Positions 10,923 to 19,321 of a stretch of DNA of 50,261 nucleotides are shown one piece after another. Below the pieces are notes generated by a model. The model made no database searches, had not been told where the DNA came from, and worked only from the letters and a program-made list of their open reading frames with translations. Source of the DNA: Spiroplasma poulsonii (GTDB lineage Bacteria; Bacillota_I; Bacilli_A; Mycoplasmatales; Mycoplasmataceae). The stretch lies in NCBI RefSeq assembly GCF_009866525.1, contig NZ_CM020866.1, positions 1,888,351-1,938,611 on the forward strand, read 5' to 3'. Both the position numbers and the translations under genes were made by a program. Every line of letters starts with the position of its first letter. Position 1 is the stretch's first letter.

Positions 10923-11528
10923 ATGAAACAAGATAAAACAACTTGATTAAAGGGTGCATTACCTTGAAATTGGTTTAAAAAAGACCCTATTCCAACTTAT
11001 AATTGAACGCATAAAGATATTAGAGAATGAGAAAGAAAATATAAAATTCGTAGTTGAGTAGTTAGTTTTTATACCCTGATATTTTTAGTATTAAATTGTT
11101 GATTAGAATATGGAATGATTAATGCAATTAAAGATAATATTAATTGATATAATTATGGTCAATATTGAGGTAATGGCATTGCAATATTATTAACACCATT
11201 ATTTACACATGGAATTCAAGGTATATTTGTTGTTAGTAGTAAACCAAAAATAGATATGAAAATTGATATACCACGATTAAAAGTTTCTAAACTGGGATTA
11301 GTATTTACAATATTGCCTTTAATTACTTTAATAATTTCTTTAATTATTATTTGAATTGATAAATCAAAATGAAAAAAAGACCATTTAAGACATTGTTTAG
11401 ATTGTCGGATTAATCCGCGTGTTATCCAACCAAGAGTAGCAAAACAATGAAATAATTTAGATGGCATAACAGAAGAAAAATTAAAAAATATACAAAATGA
11501 AAATAACAAAGAATTAAATTTAAAATAG
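10923..11528 (+). CDS. Phage-encoded membrane protein, 201 aa
   Basis: Starts at ATG 10923 behind AAAGGAT. Basic, Trp-rich N-terminus (residues 1-40), a hydrophobic helix (about 41-62), a second segment (ILLTPLFTHGIQGIFVV, ~80-97), a third long one (LVFTILPLITLIISLIIIWI, ~117-136), and a basic cytoplasmic tail with CLDC (Cys-X2-Cys) and a terminal acidic region. In a wall-less host no endolysin is needed; such membrane proteins may serve exit, entry or superinfection exclusion. Function unknown. Confidence 0.65.
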
Positions 11529-11647
11529 ACTATATATAGGGGCGGTTGATATTTTTGGGTGGTTATATAGTTTAATTTATAAATTATTTTGTTCTGAAAG
11601 GATAGATGGCCACTGTTTGAGTAAGAATAAGAAAGGAATTAAAGAAA

Positions 11648-11935
11648 ATGAACGAAACATTAATGATTGCTTTACTTGTATTAGCAGGTGCTGGTGGAAT
11701 GGGTAGTCTTGGTATTCTAGGATTATCTGCTAAAAAAATTAAAAAATATAAAGCAGAAATTAGAGAATTAAGAACTGCTGTTATTGCTCACGAAAAGCAT
11801 TTAAGAGGACCTGATTATGCAACAGAATTAGCATTAAAAACAGGTCAAATTAAAAATGTTAAAAAACAAGTTAAAGTAAATGATAAAAAGCAAGCACAAA
11901 AAGATGCTATTAAAAAATTAACAAATAGTATTTAA
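11648..11935 (+). CDS. Small phage membrane protein, 95 aa, holin-like or minor coat-like
   Basis: One N-terminal membrane helix (LMIALLVLAGAGGMGSLGIL) followed by a long, strongly basic helix (KKIKKYKAEIRELRTAVIAH, later KNVKKQVKVNDKKQAQKDA). The ribosome site is AAAGGAATT. This shape suits a holin-like protein or a small virion/membrane anchor. It is the last gene of the rightward operon, followed by a terminator. A 119-base spacer (11529-11647) before it holds only weak short repeats. Confidence 0.6.
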   Translation: MNETLMIALLVLAGAGGMGSLGILGLSAKKIKKYKAEIRELRTAVIAHEKHLRGPDYATELALKTGQIKNVKKQVKVNDKKQAQKDAIKKLTNSI

Positions 11936-11936
11936 A

Positions 11937-11962
11937 AAAATAACCTTAATTGGTTATTTTTT
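11937..11962. terminator. Bidirectional terminator between late and early phage operons
   Basis: AAATAACC-TTAATT-GGTTATTTTT, right after the 95-aa gene and overlapping the end of the leftward operon. It is placed to stop both converging transcripts. Confidence 0.7.
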
Positions 11963-12163
11963 ATTTTCTAATATTAAGTATAAATTTTTAACTTTACAAA
12001 TAACTAAATTATTTTCTCCATAATTATTTTTATAATATTCTCAGTATTCAGTTGAATTAATATCTACATCTTGTTTATCAATCCCAATTATATATTCACC
12101 ACGAGGGTTTTTACAAGGGCGATTACCTTGTTCAGAGCGATAACATAAAATATAATTATTCAT
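11954..12163 (-). CDS. Small phage protein, 69 aa, unknown
   Basis: Last gene of the leftward early operon. It reads MNNYILCYRSEQGNRPCKNP... with Cys at 7 and 17 and one TGA Trp, ending LENKK at a TAA inside the terminator. The ATG lies inside the end of the upstream gene (overlap of 8 bases), so it is translationally coupled. No family recognised; the two Cys and basic character leave a small metal-binding protein possible. Confidence 0.55.
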
Positions 12164-12344
12164 ATTCTTTATTTCCTTTATCATGTGTTATATAAAAGTT
12201 AATAAGATATTCTATTTTTTGAGAATAAGTACTAAAATTTAATTCATTTCAAACTTTTTCTTCGTTTTTATTTAAGTAAATATTAACATTCCTAATTTTG
12301 CAAGAATAATATTTTCCAGTTTTTTGATTATATGAATGTTTCAT
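12156..12344 (-). CDS. Small phage protein, 62 aa, unknown
   Basis: Reads MKHSYNQKTGKYYSCKIRNV...KGNKEYE. I chose the ATG at 12344, which follows a GAGAG site; an in-frame ATG at 12359 has no ribosome site. The start is five bases after the stop of the RuvC-like gene. Mixed charge, no membrane segment. Its size suggests a ribbon-helix-helix regulator, but no motif proves it. Confidence 0.5.
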
Positions 12345-12348
12345 AATA

Positions 12349-12846
12349 TTAACTCTCATAATTAGCAATAATAATGGCATCTCGTAAATGATTACTTATT
12401 TTTTCATTCTTATATTTTCAACCTTTACCATATTCATAAGTTAAATTAGTATCTTTTTCATATTTTCATACAGAACTATCATTATATTTACTTAAATTTT
12501 CCATATTTTTAACAACTGATTTAGTATGGCGTGGTGATACTCAATTATAACTAACTCAAGTATTTTCAATCGCACCCAGTAATCTTAATAAATCATCTCT
12601 ATCTTTACTAGCATTAGCAGATGTATATAAACAATCTTCAATATTTAATCCTTTTGGAAAAAGTTCACCTTTATTTTTTACATAATAATCTGAATATAAA
12701 TATTCATCTATAAATTCATCAATAAATTTATAATGTTCTTTTCAATATTTACTAGTAAATTCATTTTGTTTAATTAATTTATTATCTTCATATATAACAA
12801 TAGCAGTAGTACCAGTTCCTGATGGGTCAATACCTATTTTTATCAT
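12349..12846 (-). CDS. RuvC-like Holliday junction resolvase
   Basis: 165 residues with an RNase H-like start MIKIGIDPSGTGTTAIVIYE (catalytic Asp7 in the first beta strand), a middle acidic region (FPKGLNIEDCLY) and the RuvC-type end SNHLRDAIIIANYE, whose H-x-x-D-A carries late catalytic residues. It would cut branched DNA made during phage recombination or before packaging. Its ATG overlaps the stop of the ERF gene by one base (TAATG), showing tight coupling. Confidence 0.8.
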
Positions 12847-13520
12847 TATCTTAAAAATCTTTCTTTAAATTGATAATAAAAATCTTCGCTTTGCTTTCTA
12901 ATTATAACTGGTGATAATTTTTCAACATTTAATTCTTCTTTTATTCAATTTTTACCTTTTGAAATAATATCTTGTTCTATTTTTGTATTTGTAATAAAAT
13001 CTTTAATATTATTAAAATGCTCTTCCCTCATTCAATTTGGATTTAAATTATTAATTTGTTGCTTATTAGTTTCTTTAATAACTTGATTACTATTTTCTTT
13101 ACTTATTTCAGTACTATCGGGGTCTAATTCATCAGTTGCTATACCAAATGTCTTACACAATCAATAACGAGCACCATAAGTTAAAGCACTACCAACTGCT
13201 TTTGCAATATCTGAATTTTGTGCTGATAAAATAATTCCTAATTCTAATTTTTCATCATTTTTATAAAGTGTTAATAAACCTTTTGAATAATAATTTACCA
13301 TTTTATCATTATTAATAAATGTTGGTTCACCAACTGCTTGAATTGTATAAGTTATATGATGCTCTTTTAATTGTGGTTTTAAAGTTTGATATAAATCACT
13401 TTCAGTAAAATAATTATATTTATTAAAATCATTCCTTGCATTTTTACCAACAAAAATATTTATATTAGATTGAATTTCACCAATACTTGCTATTAATGTT
13501 TTTTTAGTTTCTTGTTGCAT
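12846..13520 (-). CDS. ERF-family single-strand annealing recombinase
   Basis: 224 residues. The N-terminal ~130 residues match the ERF pattern: KNARNDFNKYNYFTESDLYQ, TLKPQLKEHHITYT, and the hallmark VGSALTYGARYWLCKTFGI followed by acidic TDELDPD. ERF proteins form rings and anneal complementary single strands. The C-terminal ~90 residues are charged linker and a basic tail. It sits beside SSB, a nuclease and a resolvase, a complete phage annealing module. The start ATG at 13520 overlaps the upstream gene and has GAGAGGAA upstream. Confidence 0.85.
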
Positions 13521-14163
13521 TTTCTCATTCCTCTCTTTCTTGTCATATTAAAATGGCATCTTTAATTTTTTCTAAATCTTGTTTAGTAATATTAACTTTT
13601 TCTTTAATTACTATTTTTAATTTTGGATTTATAATTATCATTAATATTTTTTTACTATCTATACAAAAATCTTTTTCTAATAAATAATAAAGTTTTAATT
13701 GTCAAATATAGCGTTTAATATCAGTTTCTTCATTAGAACTAGTAATTTTTCAATCACATATTATATATTCATTATCAATAGTTATTCCAATAAAATCAGT
13801 TGTACCACACATTAAAGGGTTATAAAGTGTTTTTTCAGTTTCATAATGTTTAAATTTAATATCTTTAAAAGTTTCTTGATATAATTTTGTAAAATTATTA
13901 AAAATATCTTTGTGTGATTTTATATCACAATTAATAAACTCAATTAATTCATCATCAAAATTATTTTTTATTCAACAATCAATCATATTATGTAAACATA
14001 TTCCACGAGTTTGTGCTAATTTTAAAATATTCTCATCAATTTGCGAATAATCTTTTGGCACTAAAATATTAACAATTTGACTAACACTAGGGATTAAAAT
14101 ACTATATTTATGTAATTCATTATTATAAATATATAATGGTTTAATCTCACATGATGGCATCAT
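13504..14163 (-). CDS. PD-(D/E)XK nuclease, RecB/Cas4-like
   Basis: 219 residues. The core motifs are visible: GTTDFIGITIDNEYIICDWKI gives the first Asp and the D-W-K of motif D-(x)n-(D/E)-x-K, and QLKLYYL gives the Q-x-x-x-Y helix typical of RecB-like nucleases. It probably makes the single-stranded ends used by the neighbouring ERF protein. The end overlaps the ERF start by 17 bases and the start lies within the end of ssb. I prefer ATG 14163, with GGGTGA just upstream, over GTG 14169. Confidence 0.75.
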
Positions 14164-14563
14164 TATCACCCATTAAATCTTTAATATCTTCTGAACTATA
14201 ATTTATTTGTTCTTCTGCAATTATTTCTGGTGTTTTTTTAGATAATAATATATCTCTTTTTAAATCATTATTTGTATGTAAAAATTCATAATTAGAAACT
14301 TGTACTATTCATTCAGTTTTATTATCTTTATTTTTAAAAGATTGTAAAACACCAGTAACTGCTATTTGACTACCTTTTTGACAATATTTTTGTAAAACAG
14401 TTGCTTGTTTATTTCAAACTTGACAAGATATAAAATCAGTTTCTTTTTGAGTAGAATAAGGTCTTATTACTGCTAATTGAAATATGGTATATTCTTTACC
14501 ATTTTGTGTTTTTTTAATTTCAATATCTTTAGTTGTTCTACCAATTCCAATAAATTTATTCAT
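14141..14563 (-). CDS. ssb: Phage single-stranded DNA-binding protein
   Basis: 140 residues with one OB fold: MNKFIGIGRTTKDIE (strand 1), TIFQLAVIRPY, ETDFISCQVWNKQA, QKGSQIAVTGVLQS, WIVQVSNYEFL. The tail is acidic and ends DNDAIMWD, differing from the usual DDDLPF tip, so partner binding may be phage-specific. It would coat single strands during phage replication and recombination. The end overlaps the downstream nuclease start, and AGAGGAAA precedes the ATG. Confidence 0.85.
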
Positions 14564-14565
14564 TA

Positions 14566-14703
14566 TTAAATTTCCTCTAATTCCATTTCTTCAATTAAAT
14601 TATCAATATATTCATAAGCACTATCTTCTGAATGACATTCTTCTAATGCTAAATTAAATAAATCATCTTCAGTATAAACATAACCATTTTCATCTTTTCA
14701 CAT
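14566..14703 (-). CDS. Small acidic phage protein, 45 aa
   Basis: Reads MWKDENGYVYTEDDLFNLAL...EEMELEEI with an extreme acidic composition (many Glu and Asp). It ends two bases before ssb. A GTG at 14712 is an alternative start. The upstream gene ends at 14705, so the two genes are packed. Function unknown; acidic small early proteins of phages sometimes mimic DNA or inhibit host proteins, which is only a speculation here. Confidence 0.5.
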
Positions 14704-14704
14704 A

Positions 14705-14878
14705 TTATTCACATCCTTGTCATTTAATATTGTTATCTTCTAAATCAATAATTGTTGTTTCTCATCCTTGTTTATTTTCAACATTACCAGTAATTTTTGC
14801 TTCTTCTAATGTATAAAATAATAAAGTTTTAAAATCACCATATTTACTTTTCATTACTAATAAATATCTTTTATTCAT
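14705..14878 (-). CDS. First gene of phage early operon, 57 aa, unknown
   Basis: Reads MNKRYLLVMKSKYGDFKTLL...WETTIIDLEDNNIKWQGCE, behind a perfect AGGAGG at the right spacing. A compact alpha/beta protein, no known family. It is the first gene after the hairpin-rich leader and is followed with no gap by the 45-aa gene and ssb. The strong ribosome site suggests high early expression. Confidence 0.6.
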
Positions 14879-14899
14879 AATTTAATTCCTCCTATTTTT

Positions 14900-14947
14900 A
14901 ACTCGCTGGCACTCACTCCAAAGTGAAAGTGCCAAAGCGAGAGTTAG
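14900..14947 (-). promoter_or_regulatory. Long hairpin in the leader of the early operon
   Basis: AACTCGCTGGCACTCACT pairs, with small bulges, with AGTGAAAGTGCC and AAAGCGAGAGTT around a CCAA loop. It lies between the likely promoter (TATATA near 14950) and the first early gene. It could be an attenuator, an operator or a processing site. Confidence 0.55.
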
Positions 14948-14980
14948 TTATATAATTAAGTATTTATCTATTTATTTACT

Positions 14981-15014
14981 ACGCCATCCGCTTCACTACG
15001 GGTGAGCGGTGGCG
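14981..15014. repeat. GC-rich hairpin
   Basis: CGCCA-T-CCGCT-T-CAC, loop TACGG, GTG-AGCGG-TGGCG: a 13-pair stem with two single-base bulges, unusually G/C-rich for this genome. Confidence 0.75.
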
Positions 15015-15408
15015 GTATGTTGTTAGTTAAATAATCGACAGTTGTTTTTTTCTTTTGGAGCCAGAGAGTTTTCTCTCTCTTCATCCGCACCATTTCAGGT
15101 CAAAACGTTCAGTTTTTAAAATAAATCTACTTGCACCTTGAAGAGCCTAATGCTGACTTTGTGGTTTTTAAACCGCTGTCACTTCTAAGAAGTAATATCT
15201 ATCGCAAATTTATTTATAAAGTCATTATCTCTATGGTTTATTGTCGTTTGATATTAACCTTGGACTTATCACGACTATCGCTTGTTAAAGCGTCTATTAT
15301 TTCCGGACTAATTACCGCTGGGCTAGACCGCCTCCTGTGGAATAAAAACACTTAGTTATTTAAAATAACCGTTCCACACTGCATTAAGTTGTAATTTTAA
15401 TAAAATAA

Positions 15409-15587
15409 TTAACTGAAACAGAGAAAGGACAACACCTTAAATTAGGAGAAAAAACAGAAGACATTTTGTAAAGATTTCTAAGATATTTAATAAATGTGTA
15501 ACATAACTTAAAGAAGGTATCAAAAAGTTGTGATAAAAGTTTCTATTTTAAGAACTTAAGATGTTGCCCTTTCTCTGAATCAATTAA
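15409..15587. repeat. 179-bp element bounded by 32-bp inverted repeats
   Basis: Left arm 15409-15440 and right arm 15556-15587 are inverted copies with about five mismatches (core CAGAGAAAGG(A/G)CAACA(C/T)CTTAA). The 115 bases between have no ORF. It could be a MITE-like insertion or encode one very long RNA hairpin. It does not share ends with the IS5 or IS3 elements here. Confidence 0.7.
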
Positions 15588-15610
15588 TAATTTTGGTTTT
15601 ACAAATAAAA

Positions 15611-15632
15611 AAACCATTTTAGTAAATGGTTT
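15611..15632. terminator. Hairpin AAACCATTT-TAGT-AAATGGTTT
   Basis: Nine-pair stem with a tetraloop next to T-rich DNA, at the prophage-host border. It could end transcripts from either side. Confidence 0.5.
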
Positions 15633-15744
15633 AATTTATTATTCTTATTCAATTTCTATGTATTTTTTAAAACCCTTCTTTTTCCCATGCGACCATTATA
15701 ATGGATTTTTTATATTTTTAAATATATTTATTATTATATTAAAA

Positions 15745-15764
15745 AAAAGACACTAATGTCTTTT
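15745..15764. terminator. Hairpin AAAAGACA-CTAA-TGTCTTTT
   Basis: Perfect eight-pair stem with A and T flanks. It is one of a series of stem-loops between the prophage and ldhD. Confidence 0.6.
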
Positions 15765-15799
15765 ATCAAATAATTTGTAGTTAACTCTTGTAAAACAAA

Positions 15800-15832
15800 C
15801 AAATAATTTGCTGAGATTAAGCAAATTATTTG
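15800..15832 (-). terminator. Terminator of ldhD
   Basis: Perfect 13-base inverted repeat (CAAATAATTTGCT) with a 7-base loop, followed on the minus strand by a T-rich run, 44 bases beyond the ldhD stop. A partial third copy of the arm lies near 15767. Confidence 0.75.
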
Positions 15833-15875
15833 AATCAATATTTTGTTTTCCTACTGTTTGTAAATTTATCTTAAA

Positions 15876-16880
15876 TTAGATTTTATTTTTTGTTTCACCA
15901 GTTGTTAAAATTTCTTTTAAATTTTCATATGTTGTTTCAATCATATTTTTAACCGCTTCATCGGTATATGAACCGACGTGTGGAGTAATAATTACCCGTG
16001 GATATAATGTTAATAGTTTATTAGTAATGTCATCTGGCATTTTTTCACCCTTAAAATCTTTAAAGAAAACATCACCTTCATTTTCTAAAACATCTAAGCC
16101 AACCCCTTTTAAATGGTTTGACTTTACTGCTTCATAAACAGCTTCACTATCCATTAATTGTCCTCGTGCGACATTAATTAAAACGGACCCTGGTTTCATT
16201 TTTGCTAAAAATTCTTTATTAACTAAATGATGATTTTCCTCTTTAATATATGGACAATGCAATGAAATTAAATCTGATTCTTTAATTAATGTGTCTAAAT
16301 CAGTATAAGTTAAAATTTCTTTTGCTGCATCACTTTCATAGATATCTTGTCCTAGAACTTTTGCTCCCATCCCATGTCATGCTTTTGCTGTCTCAAATCC
16401 AATGCGTCCTGTTCCAATAATTCCAATTGTTGAATTACGAATTTCTTTTGCAAACATAAAATCATCAACCTTAAAATTAGTATTTTTTTCATTATTCGCC
16501 ATATAAAATAAATTTCGTAACAAAGCATTTCCCATTGCAACCGCTAGTTCACTCACAGCATTTGGTGAGTAACCCGGAACATAAGCCATCTTAAATCCTA
16601 ATTCATGCGCTTTTGCTAAATCAATGTGATTATACCCAACTGTTCTTGTCAATAAATATTTAACACCATATTCTTTCATCTTTAATAAGTTTTCCTCATA
16701 ACAATCACAATTAGCTCGCACCATGACAGCATTATGGCCTTTCGCTGTTGCAATATTATCTTTTGTTAAATATTCTTCGATTAAAGTTAACTCATAACCA
16801 TATTTTTCATTTAACTGTTCAAAAAATGGACGTTCAGTTTTACGAACCCCATAACAAACCATTTTAATTTTTGTACTCAT
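15876..16880 (-). CDS. ldhD: D-lactate dehydrogenase (D-2-hydroxyacid dehydrogenase family)
   Basis: 334 residues, one TGA Trp (FETAKAWHGMG). NAD-dependent reduction of pyruvate to D-lactate in the cytoplasm is the expected role. The Rossmann motif is GIIGTGRIG; the catalytic triad is visible as Arg in NVARGQL, Glu in LDVLENEG and His in TPHVGSYTD. TRTVGYNHIDL matches the family substrate loop. It follows an AEC permease on the same strand, 38 bases apart, so the pair may make and export or exchange an organic acid. The ATG has AGGAGAAAATATTA upstream. Other D-2-hydroxyacids as substrate cannot be excluded. Confidence 0.88.
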
Positions 16881-16918
16881 TAATATTTTCTCCTAATTTG
16901 TATTAATTGTTATTTTTC

Positions 16919-18133
16919 CTAATATGTAAATAATGAAGTTGCTCCAATTGCTGTTGTAATAATTACTCACAATGGTAACGAAATAATTGAAAATAACGTT
17001 GAAACTAATGTTAAGTTACTTGTTAACATTGGTTGTTTATTATAGCCAATTGAATATGCAACAATTACCGAAGCTGGTGGTGCTGCTAACATAATAACAA
17101 TTACCGCTAATCCGATTGAATCTAATTTTCATGCGCCAGTTTGTTTTCCAATTACGGCAAAAATAACTGCCAACACTAACCCAACCACTGGTGCTAAAAT
17201 AACTTTCATCATCATTCCATACCATACTTTTTTATCTTGCATTGCTTCGCGAATTTTTCCTTTCGCCAATGTCATCCCAATTGCTAATCAAGCTAATGGT
17301 GTACAGACTCCTTCTAATGTTTTTGTTATTTTAAATAATGGTGGAAAAGAATTATCTAATCGTAATGGTGAAAAGAATTTACCACTACCAATCGCATTTT
17401 GATCAGGAACAACTGCAATTCCTGGAATTAACTGTGTTACTCAAAAGATAAATCCAATAATTGTTGCAATTAAAATTGGATTAACAAAAATTTGTTTTAA
17501 GTTTGCTTTAACCGTTGCCATTTTTTTAGCTCGCATTTCAGCTTTTACTTGGGCATAACCAGCTGGATCCATTTTGACATCAACAACTGTTTCAACTGTT
17601 GTTTGCCCAACTGGTGCTAACTGACCTGCCACTGGTTTACTCATTACAATAAACCCTAATGAATATAAGAATACTCGATAAGGAATATTAAAGATATTAG
17701 CTGGTAAAGCTGCTTTCCCTGCTCCGAATAAAGCAGTCACAACTGGAATTCCGAAGAAAGTAGTTGAGGCAAAAACAGTACACATTGCTAAAGTATCTCG
17801 AACATCTTGATCATATTTAATGTAAAAATATTTTGCAACAATTCCTAAAATAATATAAAATAAAAATCCCACTAATAAAATGGCTGCTTGTGTTTTAACT
17901 TGTTCAACAGTTGTATCAGCCATAAACCCATCAAATGCTAAACATGGTAAACCAACTACCATTACAATTTTAATTAAAACTGTTTCTCAGTCTTTTTTAA
18001 AGGTTCCCCGTTTTGTTAAAAATCAACCCAAAAAAATCACAAACATCGTCGCAATAATTGCACTTCAAAAGCCCCATGCTTTTAAAGTATCAACAACCGC
18101 TTGCCCAACATCCGCTTGTAAATATAAATGCAT
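16919..18133 (-). CDS. AEC-family (auxin efflux carrier type) organic acid permease
   Basis: 404 residues with about ten membrane segments in two blocks: residues ~25-160 (ATMFVIFLGWFLTKRG, GLPCLAFDGF, AILLVGFLFYIILGIVAKYF) and ~235-404, separated by a charged cytoplasmic loop (~185-230). The core FASTTFFGIPVVTALFG and LAAPPASVIVAYSIGYN fit the AEC fold. Bacterial members move malate or other dicarboxylates; next to ldhD, malate or lactate is a sensible guess. The ATG follows GAGGAGA. The native leader is cut 35 bases upstream by IS5 copy A, so transcription may now depend on the IS. Confidence 0.85.
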
Positions 18134-18167
18134 TAACTTACGTCTCCTCTCATTTTTTCTAATAATA

Positions 18168-19232
18168 GACTTCTTGCATTACTTGTTAAAAAATTGCAAA
18201 TATTTGTAAAAAAGATACTAATAGAAAAATATAATTTTAATTAATTATGTTTTTTATTTAAAAATTTAATATTTTTCCACAACGAAAAATTAATTTATTA
18301 TTTAAATTATTTAATTTTAAATAAATATTTTATGTTAAATATAATAATTGTAAATTATAAATTGAGGCAATTAAATTAAATCTTAAACCAAATCTTTTTC
18401 TTCGATTACGATATTTTTCTGTAATAATTTTAAATTTTTTAAGAATAGCAAAAATATTTTCAATAATAATTCTCATTTTTGAAACCAGTATATTATATTG
18501 CTTTTGTTCTTTGTTTAAAGGGTTTTTCTTTGTTTTCTTTGTAGGTATTAGAACATTATTGTGATTTTTTTGTATTCCTTGATAACCACTATCAACTATT
18601 AATTTGGTATTTTTTAAAATTGGGATTTTTGATTCTTTAAATAAAGCATAATCATGTTTTTTTCCGAGCGAAAAACTTGTTGCAATAATTTTTTTGGTTT
18701 CTTGTTCGATAATTACTTGTGTTTTGATCGTGTGTTTTTTCTTTTTACCAGAATAAGATTGTTTTTGTCTTTTTTTGGGCGTTGGATTGGAGTTTCGGTA
18801 GCATCAATAATAATAGTTTTATCATTAAAATAATCATTTATTAGTGCTTTTTTACCAGCAAGTTGTTGAAAATCAGAGTTTTTAATTAAAATATCTTCAA
18901 TTCACTTAATATTACGATAACAATTAGCCTCACTAATATCAAAACTTTTACCAAGATGAAAATAAGTCTGATATTCTCGTCAATATAATAAAGTCATCAA
19001 TAATCTATTTTCTAATGATAATTTATTAGTTTTACCACCTTTTTTAAATTTTTCTATTTCAGCAACTTTTAAAATATCTAACATTTTATTAAAAGTGGAT
19101 TTTTTTATTCCTGTTAATCTTAACCATTCTCTATCATTAAGAGTATTAAATTTATTATTGTTCATATTTTTATGTCCTCATAAATTATATTTTATAATAA
19201 TATTTTAATAAAAAAGGGTATCGCAAGAAGTC
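18168..19232 (-). mobile_element. IS5-family element, copy A (intact)
   Basis: 1065 bp with inverted ends GACTTCTTGC...GCAAGAAGTC and flanking TA on both sides (18166-18167, 19233-19234), fitting a TA target duplication. Both transposase frames are intact. It lies between the AEC permease and its apparent promoter. Confidence 0.92.
18330..19165 (-). CDS. IS5-family transposase, two frames joined by -1 frameshift (copy A)
   Basis: orfA runs from ATG 19165 to TAA 18713-18715 (150 aa) and includes the first catalytic Asp (IIIDATETPIQ). orfB, in the -1 frame, ends at 18330 and carries FSPGKKHDYALFKES, the second Asp in LIVDSGYQG and the Glu in RIIIENIFAILKKF. The frames overlap at CCC followed by seven A (18770-18776 on the plus strand as T7), a classic slippery site; slipping back one base yields a 278-aa DDE transposase. 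The N-terminus is a helix-turn-helix (MNNNKFNTLNDREWLRLTGI). Nearly identical in every copy. Confidence 0.88.
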
Positions 19233-19255
19233 TAATGTACTTTTGTACTACTAAT

Positions 19256-19287
19256 ATTATACAATAATAAGTGGTAAATTTTGACAA
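19256..19287 (-). promoter_or_regulatory. Orphaned promoter of the AEC-ldhD operon
   Basis: On the minus strand TTGTCA (19282-19287) and TATAAT (19256-19261), spacer 20 bases, pointing toward the AEC gene but separated from it by IS5 copy A. The spacer is longer than ideal. Confidence 0.45.
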
Positions 19288-19288
19288 A

Positions 19289-19318
19289 TTAAGAAACTAA
19301 TTCTCGTTAGTTTCTTAA
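19289..19318. terminator. Terminator after rplA
   Basis: TTAAGAAACTAA-TTCTCG-TTAGTTTCTTAA, a perfect 12-base stem directly after the rplA stop. Confidence 0.8.
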
Positions 19319-19321
19319 ATC

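Larger units (their letters stand above)
1..15600. mobile_element. Partial tailed-phage prophage
   Basis: A phage gene set: terminase end, portal, scaffold, major capsid, connector-like proteins and membrane proteins on the plus strand, facing a leftward recombination/replication operon (SSB, nuclease, ERF, RuvC-like). The two arms converge at a terminator near 11.95 kb. No integrase, tail-tape or lysis enzyme is visible, so the element must extend past the left edge. The right limit is placed by inference before the host ldhD terminators; no attachment site was recognised. Confidence 0.85.
14879..15600. other. Hairpin-rich noncoding stretch beside the early operon
   Basis: About 720 bases without a convincing gene. 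It holds, in order, the two hairpins above, AGAGAG-TTTT-CTCTCT (15063-15078), GTGGTTT-TT-AAACCGC (about 15160-15175), ACTTCT-A-AGAAGT, GTCG/TGATA paired with TATCA/CGAC (15243-15275), CGCTT-GTTA-AAGCG (15279-15292) and a 32-bp inverted repeat pair. Of the 40 bases at 15301-15340, 24 are G or C, far above the surroundings. It may be a structured RNA or the phage replication origin. A short plus-strand frame (15131-15355, TTG start, 74 codons) runs through it, but its codons do not resemble the AT-rich neighbours. Confidence 0.5.

Noticed and set aside
15131-15355. 74-codon plus-strand frame starting at TTG
   Set aside because: No ribosome site, atypical codons for this genome, and it crosses several stable hairpins; I treat the stretch as noncoding structure rather than a gene.
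15800-15832. Possible phage attachment site because of repeated CAAATAATTTG
   Set aside because: The arms form a perfect hairpin with a T-rich tail placed right after ldhD, which is explained better as its terminator; no matching copy at a left prophage end can be seen.
17880-18209. 109-codon plus-strand frame running into IS5 copy A
   Set aside because: Antisense to the AEC permease and ends inside the IS; not a gene.
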